64,000 nt of DNA from Fasciolopsis buskii. Its lineage: Eukaryota > Platyhelminthes > Trematoda > Plagiorchiida > Fasciolidae. The stretch is taken from the NCBI GenBank assembly GCA_008360955.1, contig LUCM01001708.1, positions 1-64,000 of the forward strand, in the 5' to 3' direction. The position numbers and the translations under genes are program-made. Shown piece by piece: positions 11,001-23,000 of this stretch (its first letter is position 1; each line of letters begins with the position of its first letter). The notes under the pieces are model-generated. The model was not told where the DNA came from. It was given only the letters and a program-made list of their open reading frames with translations, and ran no database searches.

Positions 11001-14000
11001 CAACTATTTTATCGGATCTGCATGGCTTCGATAAATGCCAACAGTCATACAACTCTGGTGCATAAACGCAATTCGAATAATCAAGTCAGATGCACTCGGT
11101 TATCTAAGAAGTACTTTGCGCCTTCCCGAATTTTCTTCTACCTTAATCCAGCCGGGTCAGCAAAAACCACTTGAGGATGTATTTAGCATTTGAGCCAGAG
11201 GGGATAGTATGTGGACAAAGAAAATCGAACACTTTGTGTTGAAGAATTCCCAGCCTACACCATCAAACATGTTAAGTTGCATCAATTTTCAGCTTTGCAG
11301 ATACACTATTGATAATTTCGAGGCCAAAGATTATCCCACAACAAAAATAGACTGCCAACCGGTTACAACAACCATACTGCAAAACGACTCAGTGAGAAAT
11401 TCCGAAATTTTGCATTACAACACTGCTAGCATATCATTCTCAACATTACCGTTCAGCGTTAAACAGAAAGGCAAGCCTCACTGACCTTTGTCTTTTCCCT
11501 AAGGTTACCGGTTTCTATAAAAATAATGAATACGCACGGGAAACAAGGGGTGGAGCTACACAGGCGGGAAAAGATAAGATGCTGCTGCAGCCTACACACG
11601 AAACACAGTCTAATTTTACAAAAGCACTCTTTCAACCAACACACTCTGATTCGACAGAAAATGACAATACGATCGCCACTGTTCACGGTTCACTGCCATA
11701 TCCTTCAGTGTCTCCGGCCAGCTAGTTAACGAGTCTTTCGGACCCCAACCACGAAGGCGTGAGACATCTACTTTACCCAAGATCTCCGTGCATTTTCTCA
11801 TCCCACGTTATCACATCATCTGTTGACTTCCTGGTGGCGTCTTCCATTCCTTGGGAATGATGCAAAATAGGGCACGGTATGGTAGACGAGTATTCGTCAT
11901 ACGCAACACATGAACCAACCAGCGTATTCTAATAAGTTTCATACGATGAAACAAGGTATTTTTAGAGCCGGCACACAGTTTTACATTCCTGACCTCCACA
12001 TTACTCACCCGGTCACTCCATCCAATCCTAACCATACTACGTAGACATTGGTGGTCGAAAACCTCCGAGCGACGAACATTTCCGACACGCATAATCCATG
12101 TCTCTCAACCATACAACAGAAATGAGCGCACTGCGGCACAGTACACACGATATTTCAACTTCAAGGACGTATCAAACGGACGCCACAAATTCTTCAGTTT
12201 AACGTAACCTCCTCGAGCCTTGCATATACTCGTGTTAGCCTCTACTGCCATGTTCCCATAATTCTGCACGCAGCTACCAAGGTAAGTGAAAACGTCCACA
12301 GTCATTAGTCCATCGCCATCCAGCATCCAGTCCGGAACTGCCGTCGTCCAATCCTATAGCAAAACTTAATACTTTAAAGATGCAAAGCACATCCCTAGAC
12401 GAGCTACATCCCTCGAAAGTCTATCCAGTGCACGTTGGGCATGGCCCACAGCTTTAAACAAATTCACGAGATCGTCTGCGCAGTCCAGGTCACATAACTT
12501 CCCTCCATTTCCCAGTTCGACTCCTACATCCTGCAGATCTCGTTAAGCACCTCGTATCACCTCGCCCATGACGAAGTTGAACAGGAATGGAGAGATGGGA
12601 CACCATTGTCGAATACCACTAGTCGTTCCGAATGAACTTGATAGTTCACCGCATACCCTTACGGTATTACAGGTATGCGAGTACAATGTTTGCAACGGGC
12701 TCACGAACTTTACTGGTATACGACTCTGGGGGAGAGCACTGAATAGCGCCGTCCGATCCACTGAGTCGAATGTACCTTTCAAGTCGAGAAAGATTACGAT
12801 CGTAGGGCACCGGTGCGTGTGGCGCGTTTCGAGTATCTGTCGGAGAGTGAATATCTGGTCGATGCAACCTCGACCTGGACGAAAGCCGGCCTGCTGTTCG
12901 CGGATATTACTCTCACGAGTCGGTGTCAATCGACGCAGCACTACGGCAGCTAGGACCTTAGTAACTATCGGAATTAAACTAATCTCAAAACGATTGCTAC
13001 GGTCACCCCGTACGCCTTTCTTGAAGGTGGGTACAATCCGCTGGCTTACTTCACGATAACAGAATGCACTCCTTGTTCCAAATATCACGAAGCGAGGAGG
13101 TAAATGATTTCATCAGCACTTCTCCACCCAATTTGAAAAGAACTGGAGGAAGGTCGTCAGGACCGGCTGCTTTCTCCTCTTCAGAAACCGAATATTCGAC
13201 TCCACTTCCACTTCCGTTGGGGGATCAAGTGGCACCTCCCAAGGATTCACAGCTCCAGACGTCAGACTAAATACGTTAGCGTGTGGCCAGCTAAACTGAT
13301 CCTTGGAATGCTCTGCCCAACGGTCCAGTCTTTCCTGTCTATCATGGATGAGCTCTCCAGTCCTATTGCACACGACTTCACTAACCGAAATTCGCCGCCC
13401 ACCGCTGTCGCATATAAGCTTAAACAGTCTCCGACTCTTACTTGAAGCGGCCGCGTCACAGTACACTCGACCTTTCAACTTCAGTGAAATATCAGGCCGA
13501 CGCCACGAGTGCTTCAGTCCAGCGTATGCTGCCCGAGCCTTGGATATACGCGTATTTACCTCCAATCGTGTTGTACAACCTGCGTTAGGAATGACGGGCG
13601 CTAGCAGCTTGTAACCTATCGGGATTAGGCTGATCCCCTTTATGGTTAACGCGCAAGTCCTTAAACATGGTAATAACGATACTGAAGCTGCAAGCAAACA
13701 AATTTAGGGCATAGGAGTAGCCCACTCACCTTTGGACCGACAATGAACATGGGAATCCGCGTTTTGTCTTTGCTCTCGTAAAATATTTGTCGCACCGTGA
13801 AGCCGGATAAGTCCACTCCGTTCAATTTGGCCTCACGGAAAAGCTGTCAAGTATCAATTACACAAGCGGATAGAAAGTGAAAACCTGCACTAAATACATA
13901 AAAGTTGGGATTCCAAACAAAGAATTACGCAAAAACTAACTACGCTTTTGTGGCGAACAAAACAATTACGGGAAATGTGAAAACAGGCACCGAACAGGGG

Positions 14001-17000
14001 TTAATAATGCGCACACCCACAAACAAATGACAAACGGGTCTTCCTGAAACTCATGCAACAAGCGTCATATGAGCAATTTCCGCTCCAGTAAGCGACAAGA
14101 CAGGGAGGCAAATAGTCTAATTTCTATTCCATTTATTCAGTGAGAACTGGTGAATCCTCTCGATAACAAAACGCATGCTTTGGAGTTATCAAGCGAGCAA
14201 ATAGGTTAGGAATTTAGTCGATATCCCATTTCAGCCACCATATGTATATCGCAAACATGACGTATCACGAGCACAAAGTGAGATTAATTCACAAATATTT
14301 GGTACTTGTTTTGATGGGAGCCCAGCATCAATAAATAGTGGAAATCGATGAGTCCGACACTATCTTTCAGTATTTTTTTGGTCATTTCGATGTGACATTT
14401 AACACCTCCAAAATTAAATCGCTTTTATCTCATACTTCAAGCTTTGGAATTCCTAGATCAGTTTCTCATGGTTGAATATCTTCTTTATTCATCATTCCGA
14501 GACAATCAATATAGTTTTGATAGAATCAAGACTCAGGGTGGGGTATGATTGTATATTGACTATACTCGCCACCCGAGTGTACTTGAACCCGGTTTACGTC
14601 AGAATGAAAGAAAACCACTCCACTCAAGAAAACATGTTTATTAAACTTTGATGGGGTGAAAGACGGAACTCCTTTCGGAGACACTTTCGTTTTTATCACA
14701 TTGGCTGCTTTTTAAGGTTAAGGGGATATCTCCGTTACAACGATGATAAAATTTCCCCTACTCTTCCACATCTCTAATTGTATAAAAAATTTCGGACTAC
14801 AAGATTACATAAAAAGACTGCGGCAATTCCAGGTCAAGCGAAACACTATCTCCCTATTTGTTCACCAGTGCGTTTTCCCGCTCTCCTCTATTGTTCCCGT
14901 CATTTTGCCGGTTTACTAAAGGAAGGCTTCAGAACCCTTCGTCGTGGTTTGTTCATTATTAGTGTGTCTTGCCACTGAAAGAACTGAACCAAACTGTATG
15001 ACACGCATTTATCAGTGTGCGAAGAATTTGTACATAGGACTTGCCGATCCGTTTCATTCCTTACACAACAACCTTTCCAAATGCCGTTCTCACATTCTAC
15101 CTTCCGTACTATACTCTCTCACATAAGTATCTATAGGAACTCAACTGTTCCCTGTCTAGCTCGAATTCTCACCATGTGAAGACCATGATTGACTTTCAAT
15201 AAAATTCCTCGTGAATTTCAAATGTCTATACTTCACTACACTTTTTTCCCAACTCTGCATTCTGATGAGGTGACGAAAGCAAAAGTCCGAACAATATAAT
15301 ATAATACGATAGCCGGAGTGTATTCTCTTGATGTGTTGGTAACAATTTCCTAATTTTATCTGTACGAGAGTGAACAATTTAGATAGGAAAAAAAATAGAG
15401 ACAACTTTGTCGGGGAATTTCCTCCGAGAAATACAAATTTTGTTTTTCACATCACCATTTATTGATCAACAAAATTTACGGGTGCTAAGATTAAGACGCT
15501 GTATTGTATATACTTTTGCGTACAATAAATAATGTCGCATTTCAGTCAAAAAAATGAGGCGAAAAACGAAATAGGAAAAAATAAATAAATAAATAAAGTG
15601 AAAATACATTCATCACCTCGTAAAAAGTATAAAAAATAATCGAGGGATAATCATGGCACATTATGGTACGTTGCTCAGGAATTCGGCTGTAACCCGGTCA
15701 CGATTTGTCAAAATTCGTGCTAAATATGAGACAGTGGGGTTACTATAGATATTAATTCTGGAGGGTATGGAACGAAAAGCGGATCGTGCAGAAATATGAG
15801 AGCGGTACTTTGAAAAACCGTTGTGCAGCGGATGCCTGGGATCAGAGAGAATTTTGTTAACAAATTTCTCACATGCTGATAAGTGTTGATCACATAGATT
15901 TAGGGACAATTTAGTTGGTGGTAAGAAGGACACACGGCTAATAATTGATGGTTCCCGGCGAAGAATTTTGAAGTCTTTTATGATCCGAACGGGCCAGTTC
16001 AGTACGAGTTTTTCTTTGGGAACCCCAATCACAGCGTTTGACTAAAAAAAGTCTAACGCACACGACTGGAACATTTAGCTAGCATGGGAACCCTGAGTAG
16101 AGGCATACTTATCACTGACTCCTGCCCAAAGCTATGAGGAATGGGATCCAGATTATCCCGAATGACGACTAGCTCAGTATGGAATTTATTATTTGTATAA
16201 TTCAAGGTAAGCCCCGATGACCGCTGCGTTTTTCCCAGAGTTATACGGTTCTATAGAAAAAAAGTGAATATGCAAGGGGAACGGGGAGTGGATCTACTAA
16301 AACCCTTTGCTTTAACACGAGCCTGTCAGCAAGGTAACCGGAGCGGCTTAGCGGAAGCTCAGTTCTTTGGGCCACTTATTCTCCTACTCATTTCTTTTGA
16401 ATGAGTTGCCAATTTAAACCAACCCACAATCTAGAGGACCAGAAGACTACTTTGTCAGGCCTTAACCCATTGACTATCTAGATATGATTGAAACGCCATG
16501 CGTGTAAGAAATGATTCACAAGCGGTGACTCATTAGAAATCAAACCTGAAAGTCGGGAATTGACGTTGGATGACTTGTGTACGTTCCACCCAAAGATCAT
16601 ACAGAAGCATCATAAAACAACAAATATGAAAGCTTGGAATGGTTTATCACTGAAACTCATGAGGGATGTGAGGGGTGTGCATGCACGCTTTTCATTGAAT
16701 AGTTCATTCAAGAAGCACAATAGTGAATCATTAACTTTTGTCGGTTAGTCAAAGTCGACCTTAGGAATTAGGATACTTTATCGGTCCTCATTGTTGCATG
16801 AATCATAGGACGAAAATAAGGCAGCTTTGCACTTTGGCACTAACTCGTGGCCTCACCTTAGAGATCACAAGTTTGTATAGTCCAAACAGCTATCATGTAT
16901 ACGAATAAGAGGACAAGATTCCCCCAAAAGCAAAGCGTGGATACAATAATCCAGCAGAATCAAAAAATCGTCATCTAATTTCCCCTAATGAGGACAACAG

Positions 17001-20000
17001 ACACATGCTTATTCGTGTGTGTATGCTCGGTCGGATTGTTGTGCTCTCAGTTCGTTGCATTAATGCAGTCACTGTGTCGTACTGTGACCTACCAACTGTA
17101 CTTCCCCTGCTTTTCCTGGTATACTTTACCGCTGATAACCCAGTAGGTAGGCCCGTCAAGCGACAAAATTAGATTCTAGCTACAGGGGTTTACAGCTAAG
17201 CTATGATGAATTTCATCAACTCCAACAACAGTTGTTTCTACTAAGTACTTGTTAAAAATGTTTTCTCTGCCCGGTTTAAGTGAACTTGGTTGGTTTAATC
17301 GTCACAGATTCCCGCTTGGGTTTTAAGAAGGGGCATGGATAATTGTGGTTGGATATTTTATTTGACCACTCAAAAATGAAGTTCATTTTGATGCTGAATA
17401 CCCGGGGCTACAAAAATCTGTTCACTTGATGGCACAAGCCTGATCAAAAATAACGAGATTTAGAAAAATTCCCCTTGGGAAACTGCACACAAAAACCAAT
17501 GAAATTTCTGCATGCAATCTATTGATGCCTTCTGCACGGAAAACCGCATTGAACCCGAGCAAGTAAATTCAGAAAGTGACTGTGACACAGTACGAGCACG
17601 AAAGCAATCAACTTACGTCCAATTTGGGTGGTCGCTGTGTCAGATCACACTTGAATACCGTGCCGGGAGTTAGAAACGAAGTGAACTGCACGAAGGCCTT
17701 GAACCATAAGAAAATACAAGCAGACGCTGATTTCAGATAACAGGCACCAACGGGAAATTTGCAACTGTAAAAATCCAGCGAACATCGAACTGAAAGAACT
17801 GAGGCAAATTCGCGTCGGGTCAGAACCCTATTGGATAAATTTTCCTCGTTGCGCAGAGGTTAAAACAGAAACATACACACGAGTGCCGTAACGCCGTAGT
17901 CCTTAAGGTCGAATACTTTCACAAAGGTGGAAACAACGGGAGACTTAGATGATCCCTATCGGAACTTGTAAACTGAGCCAATTACAGTTTAATACTGGGA
18001 TGTGCGTGCTGATTGATGTACTGTTTGAGTGGCTGATCTGTCCGACATCCCTTTTTAATTAAACGTTGAATACAGCAAAAGGGATAAATCCCATGGTCAA
18101 AGGATATACTGACTATATTCAGTGTCAGCGACTGATACTTTTTACTTACAAACATGCTTAATAAGAAAGCCACCCACAATCTAATAGAGCGGAAGATTTA
18201 CACGTCACAACAGGATGTAATGAGAATTATTACTCTTACTTTTAACTAGATTTTGGTCACAGAAAAGAAACTGTCATTGGGTAGCCAAACGTTAAAACAG
18301 AACAATATTGGCAGAACAGGTAAGTGGCAATGCACAGGGAAAAGGTAAGATATCTACGCCGTACATCACAGTATTTTCGCAGTTTAACAACCCTTTCCTA
18401 CTAGCATAATACATAATTCGGCATGTAGACTGTACTACTCAACTCTTGAACTACAGAAAACAAGCTCTATTCTCATGTAGGAACGGTGGCATTGATGTTT
18501 GCCGAAACAGGAAAATAGGCCGACTGTGTTCGATTTCTGAATGAAGACCTTGGTCAGTTGCAGGTTTCCTCGATGGTCTGGACGACAGTGTAGGTATGTT
18601 TGGGATGCGTTTTGCACTTACAAAGTGTAAAATGCTGCTGCATGGCTGGATTGGTTCAAAGCTGAACCTTGATCTTACAGGGGGAAAATTGCGTGAGGTA
18701 GATGGGTTTAGTTACTTGGATTGTTACATCTCATCCGTCTCGTGCCCGTAAGTAGGATGAAGTGTCGCCACGTATACAGAAAGCTCGATTGGTATCCCCC
18801 AATTTGGAGTGTGACGTCGGCTTGACATGTTCATCGATCGAAAATCGGGTGCGCATAGGAGTAGTAACGTCAATCCTGTTACACCGCCCAGAAACATGGT
18901 CTTCCCGGAGAGATATGCGAAAAGTGTCGAAGCTTCACACTGATGTCTACCTAGTGCTGGTAGAGTATGGTATAAAAGTTAGAGTAAGGCACCGCAATCC
19001 AGGGCTCAATATTCAGAAAAGGCACTGAGTTTACATAGATTAACGTGGGTGGGTCGTGTTGCACGTGCCCACAGGAAGTGCGCATCGTTGTCCGATGTTT
19101 TCCGATTCAGGTGGTAATTGGGAGATGGATCGCTCACACAGCAACGGACTAGTTCGCACAGGCCTAGTTGGGTCCCCAGATTGGGGTCCACGAGATCCTC
19201 TCTTCCCAAGAGGTGATAAGCTACAGTGCCACAATGAGTGGCGTTCTTGTATTTGAAATAATTCCTCTGCTATATAGTCCTTCAACTTATTACCCTGAAG
19301 TTGACCTTTCACCATTTGTGAGGCAGCAATTAAAATCAAAGCACAACAAAACATCACGCTGTAGAAACTAGACTGAACTGAATGTTTTGTATTTAAAGGA
19401 TCAGCAATACGTTTGTTTCATGTGATTCATTGACGAACCTCGACTGCGCACCAGTGACTGATACACTATCTAGGTTGGCCCTGTTATATTGCCGAGTTTG
19501 GTTGATCTATACGCACATTGAAGCACAAGACACAAGCGCTAGCGGCGCACGATAGCACGACAGCACAGTCTGTGGTCTAGTAGGACACGAACACACACAG
19601 AGGTTGAAGACACAAAAGTCCGGGCTCAATTCTCAAACCCGTAGTCGCACAACGAACGGAACGAAACTGCTGTTCCCTTGAATGAGCGGCCACACGGGAC
19701 AGGTAGCGTCGCGGAATACGAACAGCTAGCCCGGCCCACTAGCGGAAGAAAGAAGACGAACACGGGATACTGCCGCGCGTTTATTGGTGACCCACCAATA
19801 TAAGTCGGAATTCAAGTAAGCTCTATCGTTTATATAGTTTTGTTGGGTGGCCTTGGTCGATATGTGGAATAGCTAGTCACAGAATGAGTTTTTACGAATC
19901 TTTTCATGGACGTCAATTTAGAAATACTGAGAAAAGGGCAAGTTCTTTTGGAAAATTAATGTGCTAGAAACGTGTTCGTTCGACTCTGGGCAGGCGCCGC

Positions 20001-23000
20001 TAAACGACAGACAGCGGTCACTATACCACGGGAAAACGTGTAGTCACTGCTAGTAACCGGTTAGTTCAAAGCGTTTCACGTCTCGAAAATAAAACATTCC
20101 ATAATAGATACTCAACCATGGTCGCTATAGCCACTATAATACCTGACTTAATGAGACCGTGGTTCCCCAATGTGCAATTGTCACGGTTTCCGCTGTCGAA
20201 TATCCCTAACAAACAGCGAGTAGCTGAATTTATTGAGTACGTCATATGTACTGAGAAAAAGGTATTTACGAAATGATTGAAGTTATATGAACGATGAAAC
20301 GACACCCTCAATTAATCCGAACGATAGATAAAGCTTAGGTTTAGGGGCCCAGGAAATCAATGGTTTTACCACTGGCACCTACCATAGTGTCGCGTTTGCG
20401 GCCAGTTATTCCGGAAACACTGCCCAAGGGTAAATCCAAATCAGCTACTTTGGCGCCGGTGAACAAATCATGCACAGATAAAGAACTCTGAGGGACGGAT
20501 AAGATGACACAGAAAGAAGTAAAAATGCGTGTTGAACATCAAGTAAATGAACCACAACCTCCTATAGGATGCCTTCAAAAGATTTTTATTATAACCATTC
20601 GGTTCAGATATTGGTGCGAAACAGAAATCACAGCATCCAAGAATGGATAAAAAAACTTCTCAACCATAAGTGACACCACATTTTATATAAATGCATATAT
20701 ATATATATATATCGGTCAGAGAATGATGTTTTTTTCTCCCACCGCAGGTTCAACAGCATGGAACTGGTTTGTTCGCAGAAACACTTGAAACATTTCCTTC
20801 TCGTTTCCTACGCTGCGCAGGGATGCAGAGAGACTGTGCTCACTTGAAGTGCCTTAAGGCAGAATCTCTTGTGGCAAATTGGATGCTTGCCGGGAAAATC
20901 TAGGATTTGATCGGTGTGCGTTTTTTCGGTATACGGATGTTTCCAATGAGCCCGTACTATTTTCAGTAGTAACAGGAGATTGAATGTTTTCATGAAATAA
21001 TTCACCATGTGATATCATCGCTCAACTCACCATAAAGAAACCATGGAAACACTGTACAGCTGTTTCATCCTTGTTAGGAATCATTACCAGTGCATATCCA
21101 CCGCGCCCGAACTGGCACGCGAACCCAAACAAGGAAGAACGATCCTGAGTCGAGCGCCTAAGCCATTACGCTACCGGGCAGGATCTGAACGGTTTGTTGA
21201 ACTTCACCACATGATGTTGCACCTATCCCTCACTGATTTGCACGGTTACTGTCCGCTAGCTCACAGCGATCGACACCTACTGATAGATGACTTCTCTGCA
21301 GATAGCCTAACTACGACGAAGGCTTTGGATATGACCTACAGAGCTTGATTACTTGGTGCATTTTAGTAATATATATATGCGAAAGTCAGGAGCATCGATT
21401 TTAGTAGGCAGTTTAACTGACTGACGTTTTGATTACCCTAGGTGGCCTCCTTGATGGTATGTTTCCCAATCTAATGTTGACGAATAGTGTTCAAGAACCT
21501 GTTTTGAAAAAGACTACCAAAGGTAGCTGATACGTCGGTTTACTACACTGCAAATCGACTCTGCTATTACTGGCTTTTTAAAAATCGCATAGATAAAGAC
21601 ATCTCATGGTTCACTGGCTTTTTGATACATTCTTAATCTGGTTTGCTTCAGGGATTCACTGAGTTCATGCTGCTGGCTTCAATTTGGAGCCATCCCTCAG
21701 AGTCTCTAATCAATTGTAATCCTCATCTTCTGGGCTCCAACCAAGAGGCTGTGAAGCACCAACTGATTAAAAAGCCGAAGTTCGAGTCATCGCGATCCCA
21801 CACCAACATATAGTGGGGGTCCGCCTTGCTTTATCCGGCTTTGCCTGGCAGGTGCAAAGCCAGCGCGAAGGGGCAAACATGTTTAATGGAAGCGGCAGAC
21901 CGAAACGGTCTATACCATGGCAACAGATTGATTCTCAGCACTGGAACAATGATTCGCTTAGAATTTCACTAAATATATTATAATCTTTATGGTCACCGTG
22001 ACGAAGATCACTCCTGAATCAAGAATTACAATGAATATTGACTTACTTTTACATCTTTGAGGTGACTGACAATAAGGTTGTTTTTGTTTGTGCAGTTGGC
22101 CATTTCCAGTAAAGCATTTTCATCATGTGGGATCAGGTCTTTCCAATGTTTCTGAAATGTATACAATGGAATTGTTTCCATTATAATTCGTGGGTATGTG
22201 ATTTGATTCCCAGATTTTGGGATTTGAAGAAAGTATGCATGATGAAGATGTCCGAACAGACAGCGCTTACACGATCAGGATTTTCAAGATCGATTGTGAT
22301 CAGCTTGTACATCGGTGCATCCAAGTTTGTGCGTAGCGTTAACACCGAACCGTCGTTGACTACATACTCAAAAACGGCTTCGAATCGGTCTACAATCGAG
22401 ATGAGCTGAAGCGGACCTGTTGAGAAGTGAAGAAATTTGCATAAAAGTAATCAACCTAAGAAACAATCAGTAACATTCCGTTCACAGAAAGATGAAGAGG
22501 GTGAAAAACATAAGCTTCCTATCAAGTGCCGGCAAGGTAAACACTGAAAAATGAACCTACGTCTTCAAATCAAATACGGGACATCACTCTAGTGACCCAA
22601 CCCAGCTTTGCAGATAGTCTACTGATATACCACTGCATTCGGTGTCTAGTGGTTTTTGAAAGACTGCGTTGAGGTCAGGCCGAACGCCAAAGGTGAGCGC
22701 ATACAGCCAGAGTAAATCGCAGCCGTCTGAATGGACATTAGTTACACAGTCCTGTGTGCGGTAGCACTGACGAAAACCGTGAGACTTTTTGTGTCGTGCT
22801 GGCCGCATGAGTGCAACAGATAGGGGATGCTCCATACCCTCTAAGGCTCGCTATACAGGAGAGCGGGAACCCACAATCGTGACCCTGAGACTTAGATTGG
22901 CACGGAGCCGCATAAGGCCAAGCATGGTAACGAGCCGGGCCACGGCAAACTGTCATCTACCACCACAGTGACTGGCAAACCTAGGATTCCAGCTCTGAAC

